Part shown: piece by piece, positions 51,187 to 60,281 of the stretch | How positions within the stretch are numbered: the first letter of the stretch is position 1 | How the letters are laid out: each line of letters begins with the position of its first letter | Program-made: the position numbers and the translations under genes | Notes under the pieces: model-generated | What the model was told of the DNA's origin: nothing | Databases searched by the model: none | The model's input: the letters and a program-made list of their open reading frames with translations, nothing else | From: JAJDUF01 sp965238265 | Lineage (GTDB): Bacteria; Chloroflexota; UBA11872; UBA12225; JAJDUF01 | NCBI GenBank assembly: GCA_965238265.1 | Contig: OZ250185.1 | Span: 434,001-498,000, forward strand | DNA: 64,000 nucleotides | Direction: 5' to 3'

Positions 51187-52683
51187 TCAAGCACGCGCAA
51201 GCCCCAGCTCGGCGAGCCGCGCGTCGTCGCCCAGATAAAACCCGTCGGCCAGCAACGCCCGTTGCAGGGCGCGGCGGTCGAGCGCACGGGGGCTGTGCCC
51301 CTCCCCCGCCGCCATGGCCGCGGCCACCCCGGCGATAGCGCCGGTGAGCATCACCAGCCACCGCGCTCGCAGGCGCGAGGCCACCTCCGCATTGGCCGCC
51401 CGGCCGGCCGCCAGCAAGCCGTCTACCCGCTTGGGGAGCAGCATCCGATAGGGCAGCTCGTAGACGACGCCCTCCTCCCCACGCTCGAAGTCCACCAGCG
51501 CCTTGTCACGGCTCTCGTAGTGCGTCAAGCCATGCACCACGTCGTCGAACGTGCGACTGCCCCAGATGTCGTCGGCAGTCAGCGCGTACTCCGGCTCGAT
51601 GGTGCGGCTGAAGCGCGTCCCCATGAACGGCGCGACCTGCTCGATGGAGACCTGCTCGAAGCCCGGCGCGTGCTGCTTGAGGAACCGCACCGTTTCGTAG
51701 ATGTACTGGCGGAACTTGGACTCCAGCAACGAACGATGCAGCGGGTTGGTCGGGTCCAGCCGCGGCGTCGGCGTCATCTCCACCGTCGTGACCGCGTGGT
51801 TGTGGGTGCCGAACGGGACCAGATACACACTGGTAAGATCGCCCACGGCCTGCACGTACCGGTATTCGCCGCGCTCCCAGGCGGCGCGAATGGCCGGCAT
51901 CAGTTCGTGCGGGTAGTTCGGCCACGGACGGGTCAGCGCCGTCTCGAAGACGGTGGTGCGCCACTGCTCCAAGTCCGCGGGCAGCGGCTTGGCCTTCGCC
52001 GCGCTGCGAAACCGCTCGTACCGCTCCCAATCCACGCCGCCGACGCGGAAGAACAGCCCGATGGAGGCCGAGCGCTGGGCGAACGTGTCTACCGTCGGTG
52101 CGCCCGCGCTGGCGGCGACATCGGCATCGCCGGTGGAATCCACCACGACCCGGCCCAGCACCGCGCGGCGGCCGGACTTGGTCTCCACGAAGATGCCGGT
52201 CACGCTGTTCCCGTCTACGATGGCGCCGGCCACGTCGGTAGAGAGCAGCAGCCGGACGCCGGCCTCCTCCAGCGACCGGAGCGCCAGGTAGCCGAACGTA
52301 TCGTTGTGGATGACTGGCAGCTTGTGCATACCCGGCCAGCTCCAGTTGACATAATCACCGCCGCCCGTGAAGGCAAAGTCTTCCAAGCCACCGACGGCCT
52401 CCAAGCGAGCGAGAAACTGGCCGACGACACCGCCCAAGCCGTGTACGTGCAGGGAGGGATGCTGCTAGAGGTCGTGCCGCGCCCCTAGCCCGGGGCCATA
52501 GTTCCCGCCCACGCTGCCGAAGCGATCAATCAGCACCGTGCGGGCGCCGTGCTGGGCCGCGGCGAGGGCAGCAAACAGACCCGCGATGCCAGCGCCCGCA
52601 ACGATTACGTCCACGTCGAGTAGCACGGGTACCTCGCGGGCCGGCTCGTGGACGGTGGTGCGAGAATCGCTCGTGGCTGCCAT
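51187..52683 (-). pseudogene. FAD-dependent oxidoreductase gene with an in-frame amber stop
   Basis: The N-terminal part (from 52683) has the dinucleotide motif VIVAGAGIAGLFAAL and VLIDRFGSVGGNYGPG. It stops at TAG 52465-52467 after LGARHDL. The same frame continues as QHPSLHVHGLGGVVGQF through DSTGDADVAASAG to a full C-terminus at 51187, so a single codon (TGG to TAG would suffice) separates the halves. Restored length is about 498 residues, typical of FAD-dependent (GG)GxGxxG flavoproteins of the FAD_oxidored group. Re-initiation at TTG 52437 would give a product lacking the FAD site. Confidence 0.85.
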
Positions 52684-52752
52684 ATCTCCGGCTCCCCTCA
52701 CCCCCGGCCCCCTCCCTCAAGGGAAGGGGAGTCCGCACCTCGCCCCCGGACC

Positions 52753-52812
52753 CCGTCATTGCGGCGCGCCGCAATCCAGGCCCCGGTCATTCCCGCACAA
52801 GCGGGAACCCAG
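52753..52812. repeat. Two dispersed palindromic repeats in tandem
   Basis: A TCATTGCGGC-type copy (52753-52779) directly followed by a TCATTCCCGC-type copy (52785-52812), between the flavoprotein and DHDPS-family genes. Confidence 0.75.
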
Positions 52813-52875
52813 CGCCGTAGGGGCGTCCCTGATTGGGAGCCACTCATCACTCACCACTCTGCACTCGCCACTGAT

Positions 52876-53760
52876 CTAGGCCGGCAGGATACCGTTCTCC
52901 TCCAGGACCCGGCGTAGCCGCGCCATCGCCTCGTCGGAGAGCGGCTCGAACGGCGGATGCACCCACCGTTTGCAGATGCCCAGCAGCTCCAGCACCGCCT
53001 TCTCTTCGGCCGAGGTCTCCGTGTTCCGCCGCGGCGGGAACTGCTTGATGATCCTGATCAGTGCAAAGGCCTTCTCCCGCGCCTCCGCGATCCTTCCTTG
53101 CTGCCAGAGCGTGTGGACCTCGCTGTGCTGCTTGGGGAAGCTGGAGGCCGTACTCATCGTGCAGCACTGCACGCCGAGCGCCAGGTACGCCAGGTGATTG
53201 CCGCCACCGGCGCCGAGTACCTGGAAAGATTCGCTATTCAGCATCGCGATGGCGGTCATCTGGGTGAGGTCGTAGCCGCCAATCTTCATCCCGGCGATAT
53301 TCGGATGCTGCGATAGCTCCGTGACGGCTTCCACCGTCGGTTCCAGCGCTCGCGCCGGGTTGCTGTAGAGCCACAGCGGCAGTGGCGACCGATCCGCCGC
53401 TGCCGACCAGTAATCCACGCTCATGCTCGTGCCCATCTTGCGGTCGGTTGGCAGGAGATGGTAGCCCTGGATCGGCAGGTGCGCCGTTTCGTCGAAGAAC
53501 CGGTAGACCTCGGACATCACCGGGTCGCTGCAACCTACGATCAGGGTCGTGCGCCCCTGCATGTGCTCGGCCACAATCCTGGTTGCCTCGACCCGATGCG
53601 CGTAGGGCATCGTGAAGTTCTCGCTGCCCGAGCCGAGCACCCACAGACCGGCGAGCGGGTGCGCGAAGAGATGGTCCAGCAGCCGCGCGTAGCCCTCCCG
53701 ATCCGGGCTGCCGTCCTCGTGCATCGGGCTGACCAGGACCGGCATCACACCATTCAACAT
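52876..53760 (-). CDS. DapA/NanA family Schiff-base lyase
   Basis: 294 residues. It begins LNGVMPVLVSPMHEDGSPD, has GSGSENF in place of the usual GTTGE, LWLYSNPAR with the catalytic Tyr, and IAGMKIGGYDL with the Schiff-base Lys. The altered GxxGE loop and PPRRNTETSAEEKAVLELLG tail set it apart from DapA itself; a sugar-acid aldolase or dehydratase is more likely. ATG 53760 or GTG 53766 may start translation; AAAGGAG lies upstream of both. Confidence 0.82.
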   Translation of the reverse strand: MLNGVMPVLVSPMHEDGSPDREGYARLLDHLFAHPLAGLWVLGSGSENFTMPYAHRVEATRIVAEHMQGRTTLIVGCSDPVMSEVYRFFDETAHLPIQGYHLLPTDRKMGTSMSVDYWSAAADRSPLPLWLYSNPARALEPTVEAVTELSQHPNIAGMKIGGYDLTQMTAIAMLNSESFQVLGAGGGNHLAYLALGVQCCTMSTASSFPKQHSEVHTLWQQGRIAEAREKAFALIRIIKQFPPRRNTETSAEEKAVLELLGICKRWVHPPFEPLSDEAMARLRRVLEENGILPA

Positions 53761-53834
53761 CGTCACGTCGTACTGCTCCTTTCTGTCCGGCCCCCCTATG
53801 GTCCCGTCGCAACGGGGGAGGGCTAGGGTGGGGG

Positions 53835-55337
53835 TTAGGTCGCGGGCGCAAACGCAAAGCTGTAGAGCTTGGCACGGCCGTAGAGTTGGAAGCGGAGTTG
53901 AATCCGCTCCACCTCCACGCCGGCGAGCGTGCGGTGCTCCCGCCAGCGCACGGGCAGGCACACCCCATCGGTGAGCACCCGCTGGCAGTCGGCGGCGGCA
54001 TAGCCGGGCAGCGGCTCCCCGGTGGCGGCGTCTACGATCTCCACCGTCACCCAGCTGCGGTACGGCTCCGGGTCGGCAACGTTGACGACCAAGGCGCGCT
54101 CGCGGGCGTCGCGCACGGCGATGGGAACGGTGGTGACGGTAGCCGGGACCAGCCGGTCAATGGAGCGCACGTCCACAAACCCGTCCAGCCGCAGCATCGC
54201 CAAGCCCGCCCGTGACGGGTAGACGATCCCACTGCTGGGGACGCCCAGGTCCTCGGTGAACTTGCGCGGCGTGTTCTGGCCCGGCCAGCCCTTCCACTCG
54301 CTGCCGTTGCCGGAGTAGAAAATCCAAATCTTGTCGTCGTGGACGATGGTCTGGCTGCTGGACGCAATCCAGCCCGCGTCCCACTCGTTGGCCTCGCCCC
54401 GCGCCACGATCGGCCGGTGCGGCTGCAACCGGCGAAACTGCTCGCCATCCCGGCACACGGCCAGCCGTAGCTCGCCGGTGAGCGCGTGAAACCAATCGTC
54501 GTAGCGCCCGAACTCGTAGAGCATCAGATAGTGCCCCTCGTAGGGCAGCACCGAGCAGAAGTGCAGCTCGTCCTCCGGGCCGGTGTCCGTGTCGAGCACC
54601 GGATTCAGCCCGCTCGGCGTGAGGTCTTCGAGCGTGGGGCCGTAGGCCAGCCCGATCTTGCGGACGTGCTGCCGGCCGTCTTCCGTAGGCTGTATCAGCT
54701 GGCCGTACCACTTGTAGCGGCGGTTGGGGTCGGGGTCCTGGTCGTCACGGAGCGGTTGGCATGGGTCAATGCCGTGGCCACCGTACAGCCCGTGGTCGGG
54801 GTCTATGTCTACCGGATCGCTCCACCATTTCGCATCCGGCGAGTACATCACCTTGTACCGTTTCGGCCCCGCGCCTTTGGTCGCAGCCTTGAAGCGCTTG
54901 GCCGGGTCGGGTTCGGCCAGGTCCAGCATCGGCCGCATCTTGGTGGAGTGGCTGTCTTTTTTCCCGCGCGTGTTGCCGAGAACAATGTTGTTGTCCTTGC
55001 TCCCTAGCCACTCGTAGCGGCCGACGCGCGGCTTGATCCAGTTGATGCCGTCGGCACTCTCGGCATAGCCCTCCTGCCAGTTGCGCTGGCGGATGTGGCC
55101 AATGCCGGAGTAGATCATCTTGAACAGCCGGTCCGCCGGGTCGTACATCACGCCACCCGGCCACGGCCGCGCCTGCATGGCGTCCCACTCATCGAGCTGC
55201 CCCAGCGCCAAGATCGGATTGTGCCGGCACTTGGTCGCCGTGTTGACGACCTGCTCGGCACCGTCCAGCGCCGCGACCTCCTGCAGGTCTACGAAGAGCA
55301 CCCGACGCGAACAGGCTGTGTCTAGCGCAATGGTCAT
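53835..55337 (-). CDS. Five-bladed propeller glycosidase-like protein
   Basis: 500 residues, paralogous in layout to the gene at 26424: RRVLFVDLQEVAALDGAEQV opening, FKMIYSGIG, ESADGINWIKP, KIWIFYSGNG and LAMLRLDGFVDV propeller strands, then a C-terminal beta-sandwich ending LYSFAFAPAT. No signal peptide. AGAGGA precedes the ATG. Probably an intracellular glycoside-active protein. Transcribed in the same direction as the DHDPS-family gene 68-75 bases downstream, so likely one unit. Confidence 0.75.
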   Translation of the reverse strand: MTIALDTACSRRVLFVDLQEVAALDGAEQVVNTATKCRHNPILALGQLDEWDAMQARPWPGGVMYDPADRLFKMIYSGIGHIRQRNWQEGYAESADGINWIKPRVGRYEWLGSKDNNIVLGNTRGKKDSHSTKMRPMLDLAEPDPAKRFKAATKGAGPKRYKVMYSPDAKWWSDPVDIDPDHGLYGGHGIDPCQPLRDDQDPDPNRRYKWYGQLIQPTEDGRQHVRKIGLAYGPTLEDLTPSGLNPVLDTDTGPEDELHFCSVLPYEGHYLMLYEFGRYDDWFHALTGELRLAVCRDGEQFRRLQPHRPIVARGEANEWDAGWIASSSQTIVHDDKIWIFYSGNGSEWKGWPGQNTPRKFTEDLGVPSSGIVYPSRAGLAMLRLDGFVDVRSIDRLVPATVTTVPIAVRDARERALVVNVADPEPYRSWVTVEIVDAATGEPLPGYAAADCQRVLTDGVCLPVRWREHRTLAGVEVERIQLRFQLYGRAKLYSFAFAPAT

Positions 55338-55400
55338 TACCGTCCTCTTCCTACGAGATAGTAGCTATCAGCTGTCAGCTATCAGCCGTCAGCCGGGGAA

Positions 55401-55428
55401 CGTCATTGCGGCAGAAGCCGCAATCCAC
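55401..55428. repeat. Dispersed palindromic repeat, TCATTGCGGC subtype
   Basis: attgcggc-agaa-gccgcaat arms. Confidence 0.75.
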
Positions 55429-55478
55429 GTCCCCTGCGGAGCAGAGGGAACGTGCCGTCCGCCGGCACGGCGGCTGGC

Positions 55479-55507
55479 CTGGATTCCCGCTTGCGCGGGA
55501 ATGACGG
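55479..55507. repeat. Dispersed palindromic repeat (reverse orientation)
   Basis: ggattcccgc-ttgc-gcgggaatgac arms. Confidence 0.75.
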
Positions 55508-55705
55508 GGCCGAGAGGGTGGATTCCGGCCTACGCCCGGCGCGGCTGATCGCCACGCAAAACCGTATGATGATACGCTTAATGCGCTCGCGCAAGCCACA
55601 CATGCCGGCGGAGGCCGGTCCCAAACGCAGCACGCCCCGGCAGTGCAGCGACCCCACGCCGAGCCGGCCGTGGACGCAGCAGCCCGACGCACAACAGGAG
55701 GAGCT

Positions 55706-56683
55706 ATGGTTCGGATGGCCCTGATCGGTTGCGGTGCGAACGCTGCGCCCTACCTCGCAGCCACACAGCAGCTCCCGGACGCGGCGATTACGGCCGTCGC
55801 CGACGCGGACCCCGAGCGTGCGGACCGCGCAGCCCGCACCGCCGGCGCCGAGGTACGCGCCGGCACGCTTGACGAGCTGCTCGACAGCGCCGCCGAGACG
55901 TTCGACGCGGTGATCGTCACCACTCCGGCCGCGACACACGCCGCCCTCGTGCAGCGCGCAGTGCAGGCCGGCAAGCACGTTCTGGTCGAGCCACCGCTGG
56001 CCCCTACGGCCAGCGAGGCGCAGCAGATTGCCGCGGCTGCCCACGCGGCCGGGGTCCGACTGATGCTGGCGCACCCGGCGCGTTTTCAGGCCGACCATCG
56101 CGCCGTCAAGGAGAGCCTCGACGACGGCGAGCTAGGCCGACCGGGGCTGCTCCGCATCCACCACTGGTTTCCGGCCACGGACGGAAGTGAGCGCGCGGCC
56201 CACGCCGGCCTCGCGGCGCTGGACCTGGCGCTGTGGGTGTTCGGCAGCCTCCCGACCCACGTCTACGCCGTAGCGCGACCGGCCCAGACGACCGGACTCG
56301 CCGCGGCGGAGTACGCGCAAGTCCACCTCGGCTTTGCCGGTGGCGGTATGGCGCTGATTGACCTGGCCCACACGCTCCCGACCGGCGATGGCTACGACTC
56401 GCTGACCCTGATCGGCTCGCTCGGCGCCGCCTACGCCGACACGCACCACAACGTGCAGCTGCTGTACGGCGGCGGTCACGCCCAAGCGGTGCGGACGGAG
56501 CCGGACGAATCGGTGGTCGCACTGGTGCTGGCGGAGTTTGCCGCGGCCATCGCGGAAGAACGAGAGCCGGCGGTGGGCGGCGCGGACGGACACGCTGCGC
56601 TGCTGGTCGCCGGCGCAGTGGAATCGTCGTTGGCCGCAGCGACGGCCATGACGCTGACGGAGGGCCGCTATGAGCGCGCCTGA
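55706..56683 (+). CDS. Gfo/Idh/MocA family protein lacking the catalytic lysine
   Basis: 325 residues with a normal Rossmann start (MALIGCGANAAPYLA) and dimerisation domain, but the usual EKP signature reads VEPPLAP, so the catalytic/cofactor-contacting Lys is Pro. The usual D-x-x-x-H is also not evident (HAGLAALDLALWVFG). It may be a non-catalytic or regulatory partner. AGGAGGAG precedes the ATG. It overlaps the next Gfo/Idh/MocA gene by 14 bases, so the two are translationally coupled and may form a heteromeric complex (inference). Confidence 0.85.
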   Translation: MVRMALIGCGANAAPYLAATQQLPDAAITAVADADPERADRAARTAGAEVRAGTLDELLDSAAETFDAVIVTTPAATHAALVQRAVQAGKHVLVEPPLAPTASEAQQIAAAAHAAGVRLMLAHPARFQADHRAVKESLDDGELGRPGLLRIHHWFPATDGSERAAHAGLAALDLALWVFGSLPTHVYAVARPAQTTGLAAAEYAQVHLGFAGGGMALIDLAHTLPTGDGYDSLTLIGSLGAAYADTHHNVQLLYGGGHAQAVRTEPDESVVALVLAEFAAAIAEEREPAVGGADGHAALLVAGAVESSLAAATAMTLTEGRYERA

Positions 56684-57791
56684 GACGCTGCGGGTCCTCG
56701 TCATGGGCGCCGTGAAGCACGACTACATCCTGCACGGCATGGCGGCCCACCCTCGCTACGAGCTACTCGCCGTGACCGACGATGAAGCCGCGCCCGACTG
56801 GGCGCACAAGCGCAACGCAGCCACGGCCGCCGCCCTCGGCCTCCCATACCGACCCGGCGTGTCGGCGGCCCTGGCCCGGTTCCAACCGCAGGTCGCGTGC
56901 GTCAGCCCGGAAGTGCCCCGCCACGCCGACCTCAGCGTGCAGGCGGCTGATGCCGGCCTGCACGTCGTCCAGGACAAGCCGCTGGCGCTCAGTCTCGCCG
57001 ACTGCGACCGGATTGTCGCGGCGGTCGAGCGCGCTGGCGTGCGGTTCCTGATGTGGAGCCGGAACACCTTTCCTGCCATCCGGCAGGCCAAGGCGGTGCT
57101 CGCCGCCGGCGACCTCGGTCAGCCGTATGCCATCCACGTAGACTTCTATTTCGCCAAGGATGCCGGCGCCCTGCTCGGCTCCGGGGAGCCGGAGGAGATC
57201 GAGGTCAGCTGGGACGGACTAGGAGAGCTGACCCTCGAAGGCATTTACCCGCTGGCCTACCTCCACGAGCTGCTTGGCGTTTCTGATGCGCCCGCGCCGC
57301 ACCACACCTGGCATCATCCGTGCGGCGCGGGCGCGTCACTTGTCCGGCGGGTCTTTGCCCGCACCACCGCGCACTTCTTCCAGCGACACGCGGATCGCGG
57401 CGTGGAGGACCTAGGCTCAGTGACGCTGGAGATGGACAACGGAATCGTCGGATCGCTGTGCATCGGTCGCATCGGCGAGCCGAGCCATCCCAACATCGGC
57501 GAGTTGAAGCTACACATCCTGGGCACGAAAGGCGCGTTCGTCGCCGCCGAGCCGCGGCCGGAGGTATCAGTGTATGCGCGCGGTCTCAAGCCGGGAGACT
57601 ATCGCCAGCGGCGCGTGGGCCTGGACTACGAGCGGCGCCTCCTCGACAACTTTGCCGAGGCCGTTGACACTGGCGCAGACACGATGATGACGGCACGCGA
57701 CAGCCGGGCCATCGCCGCGACGGTCCTCGCCGCCATCGAGTCCGGCCAGACCGGCCGGCCGGTCGAGGTGTCGTCATTAGGGGCGTCGTAG
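56670..57791 (+). CDS. Gfo/Idh/MocA family oxidoreductase
   Basis: 373 residues. The N-terminus LRVLVMGAVKHDYILHGMAA is a Rossmann strand with an atypical Gly pattern. The signature is VQDKPLALS (DKP in place of EKP, Lys kept). GELTLEGIYPLAYLHELLGV fits the helix that normally carries the Asp/His pair. NAD(P)-dependent dehydrogenase-like. Starts within the previous gene; followed after about 135 bases, including a palindromic repeat, by a DUF3604 gene. Confidence 0.83.
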   Translation: MSAPETLRVLVMGAVKHDYILHGMAAHPRYELLAVTDDEAAPDWAHKRNAATAAALGLPYRPGVSAALARFQPQVACVSPEVPRHADLSVQAADAGLHVVQDKPLALSLADCDRIVAAVERAGVRFLMWSRNTFPAIRQAKAVLAAGDLGQPYAIHVDFYFAKDAGALLGSGEPEEIEVSWDGLGELTLEGIYPLAYLHELLGVSDAPAPHHTWHHPCGAGASLVRRVFARTTAHFFQRHADRGVEDLGSVTLEMDNGIVGSLCIGRIGEPSHPNIGELKLHILGTKGAFVAAEPRPEVSVYARGLKPGDYRQRRVGLDYERRLLDNFAEAVDTGADTMMTARDSRAIAATVLAAIESGQTGRPVEVSSLGAS

Positions 57792-57817
57792 GCCCGTGAT
57801 TCATCGCGCTCTGGCAG

Positions 57818-57847
57818 TCGTCATTCCCGCTTTCGCGGGAATCCACG
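57818..57847. repeat. Dispersed palindromic repeat
   Basis: attcccgc-tttc-gcgggaat arms, between the Gfo/Idh/MocA and DUF3604 genes. Confidence 0.8.
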
Positions 57848-57925
57848 TCCCCCTGCACAGCGGGGGGCCACCGGGGGGCCACTCACCACTCACCACTCAC
57901 CACTCACCACATAGAGGAGGACCAC

Positions 57926-60271
57926 ATGCCAGCACGCACCGTATTCCAATGCGCGGACGGCTACGCTTGCGACCTCGCGGTGACGCCGGACGGCTGGGTC
58001 TTGGCAGCAGCAGGGCTGCCCGCCGTGGACGAGCAGTTCGTCCGCAACATGGACCGTAGCCGGGAATGGGAGGACATTCGCGCCAGGCTCCACCCGGGAC
58101 GCAGCTATGCGGAGTGGGGCGAGGCGGTAGCAGGCACCGCGGCCACCTTGCAGCTGATTGTGCAGCGCGGCGGCCGGACCACGACCGTTGCCACCGCGAC
58201 GGCCGAGCAGTTCTCCGGCGTCGCAGTGGTCGGCGGTGCGCACCCGGCCTACCTCTGGACCGCCTACGACGGCGAGCAGTGGAGCGTCACCCTCCGGCAG
58301 GGCAGCGAGCAGCGGGTGTTATATCGCGGCGCGGCCGTTGCCCTCGGCCCGGCCCTCGTGCGCGACGACGCCGGCACCCTCTGGTACGCCTGGACCAGCC
58401 GCGCCGGGACAACCGACACCATCCACCTCTCCCATGCCGGGTCATCCGACACCTTCACCCTGCCGGGGCGCTTGCCGAGCCTCACGCCGGTGGACGGCGG
58501 CGTCGCGGTCTGTTTCGAGCGCCCCGACGGTGATGCCATCCACGTCTACGGGACAGTCTGCGCCGACGGCGCACTTGGCGAACCGGTCCGCATATCGTCG
58601 CGGCAGCCGCTCAACTTCCAGCCGCGCTGTGCGACCGCCGCGGATGGCCGCGTGATCGTGGCCTGGGAAACCTCGCCGGCTTGGGGATTCGACACGCGGG
58701 TCGAGCAGTTCCGCGAGATCGAGCTACAGCAGCTTGATCCTGCAAGTGGGCACGTCAGCGCCGGACCAGGGACGGATGACGGCGTCCTCCCCATCCCTCC
58801 CCACGCCTACCATCGGATCAAGGGCCGCGGCGCCGGTCGCGGCATGTACCTCAACATGAACCCCTCGAACGTACACCTCCTCCGGGCCGGCGACGACCTG
58901 CTCTGCACGTTCCGGATGTTCGCTCCGCTGCTGGAGCTACAGCCGCCGGAAGAGCAGCCCCGTGCCAGGGATGCCTGGGACCTGTGCGTGATGCGCTTGC
59001 AGGATGATGCGTGGTCCGCACCGCAGCGCGTCACGGACGCGGCCGGCTTCTCGCACCATCCCTACGGCGTGGCAGTGTCGCACGGCCATCTGCTGGCCGC
59101 CGTCCACTGCTTCGAGCACGCCAAGTTCCCGCCGCGCGACCATCGCATCGAGGTGCGCCAAGCCGACGGCGCCCTGCGCCCGATGCACGATGGCCACCGG
59201 ACCTTCGCTCCCGTGCCGGTCCAGCCCACCACCCCGATCACCCATACGCCCGCCTTGCCGGACGCCCCCGACGGCCTCCGCTTGGTGTTCGGCGATCTCC
59301 ACAACCACACCAACTACTCTTCCTGCTACCCGGCACTCGACGGCATCCCCGACGACAACTTCCGCTGGCAGAAGGACATCCTCCGCCACGAAGTGCTCTG
59401 CATCACCGACCACATGCGCCTGTCGGACGCCGACTACCGGCAGCGCCTCGACGCCCTGGAGCGCGAGCACACCGCCGAGCGCGTGCCGCTCTACAGCCTG
59501 GAGTGGGCGCGGCCGCCGTGGCATCACTCGAACTTCTTCACGTATGACAAGCAGGTGATGAAGCGGCTCCGGCAGATCGTCCTCGCCTCCCTGGACTACA
59601 GCGAGATTTGCGAAGCCGTCGTGGCCGAGCTACCGGCCAACACGGTCGCGGCCATCCGCCACTGGCACGGCGATACCCACACCTTCTGCTATGACCAGCG
59701 CGTGGAGTGGGGCATGGAGGTGCTGCACGGCCGCGGCGATGAAATGGCCACCGAGCCGGATATGGCCGGACACACGTCACCCTTCCCCTTCCCGGCCAAC
59801 TTCATCGAGGAGCAAGGCGCCAAACTGGCCCTGATCGGTGGCTCGGACCACCACATGAGCCGGCTGGGGTCCTGCGTGACCGGCTTCTGGGTATCCGAGC
59901 TGACCGGCGAAGCCGTCTTCGCGGCCCTCCGCAACCGCCGGACTGTTGCCTGCGCCAACGGCAAGCTCGCGCTGTGGTTGCACAGCGACGGCGTAGCGAT
60001 GGGCCAGGAAGGCACGGTGCAAGCTCCTAGCACGCTCACCGTCTCGGCAGCCGCGCCGCTGCCCATCGAGCGCCTGTCGCTCTGGCGCGACGGGCAGTGG
60101 ATTCAAGAGGTGCGCGACCTGGGCAAGCAAGTCCGGCATACCTTTACCGACGAAGAGGCCGGCCCCGGCGACCACTACTACATCGTGCGTGCCCAAACGG
60201 AGCAGCCGGCGAGCTATCCCAAAGGCCCGATCATCGGCTACACTGCCCCCATCTGGCTCACGGTACGCTAG
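57926..60271 (+). CDS. DUF3604 (PHP-like) phosphoesterase with N-terminal propeller domain
   Basis: 781 residues. About 430 N-terminal residues form a beta-propeller-like region with repeated strands such as PAYLWTAYDGEQWSV and GTLWYAWTS. Then a PHP-type metallohydrolase domain begins at VFGDLHNHTNYSS, with CITDHMRLSD, HWHGDTHTF and IGGSDHHMSRLG metal motifs. The C-terminal 110 residues resemble an Ig-like domain. DUF3604 enzymes are poorly characterised; hydrolysis of a phosphoester or a related bond is inferred. No signal peptide. GAGGAGG precedes the ATG. Confidence 0.83.
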   Translation: MPARTVFQCADGYACDLAVTPDGWVLAAAGLPAVDEQFVRNMDRSREWEDIRARLHPGRSYAEWGEAVAGTAATLQLIVQRGGRTTTVATATAEQFSGVAVVGGAHPAYLWTAYDGEQWSVTLRQGSEQRVLYRGAAVALGPALVRDDAGTLWYAWTSRAGTTDTIHLSHAGSSDTFTLPGRLPSLTPVDGGVAVCFERPDGDAIHVYGTVCADGALGEPVRISSRQPLNFQPRCATAADGRVIVAWETSPAWGFDTRVEQFREIELQQLDPASGHVSAGPGTDDGVLPIPPHAYHRIKGRGAGRGMYLNMNPSNVHLLRAGDDLLCTFRMFAPLLELQPPEEQPRARDAWDLCVMRLQDDAWSAPQRVTDAAGFSHHPYGVAVSHGHLLAAVHCFEHAKFPPRDHRIEVRQADGALRPMHDGHRTFAPVPVQPTTPITHTPALPDAPDGLRLVFGDLHNHTNYSSCYPALDGIPDDNFRWQKDILRHEVLCITDHMRLSDADYRQRLDALEREHTAERVPLYSLEWARPPWHHSNFFTYDKQVMKRLRQIVLASLDYSEICEAVVAELPANTVAAIRHWHGDTHTFCYDQRVEWGMEVLHGRGDEMATEPDMAGHTSPFPFPANFIEEQGAKLALIGGSDHHMSRLGSCVTGFWVSELTGEAVFAALRNRRTVACANGKLALWLHSDGVAMGQEGTVQAPSTLTVSAAAPLPIERLSLWRDGQWIQEVRDLGKQVRHTFTDEEAGPGDHYYIVRAQTEQPASYPKGPIIGYTAPIWLTVR

Positions 60272-60281
60272 GAGTAGAGGC

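Larger units (their letters stand above)
55338..55705. other. Intergenic region with repeats
   Basis: No gene is seen. It contains a short tandem agctatcagctgtcagctatcagc tract near 55365-55390, a TCATTGCGGC palindrome (55401-55428) and a reverse TCATTCC palindrome (55479-55507). It separates divergent catabolic units. Confidence 0.6.

Noticed and set aside
38512..52467. Amber codon reassignment, suggested by in-frame TAG in the Mrr and flavoprotein genes
   Set aside because: TAG ends several intact genes (for example the HIT, chaperonin and Uma2 genes), so TAG is a normal stop here.
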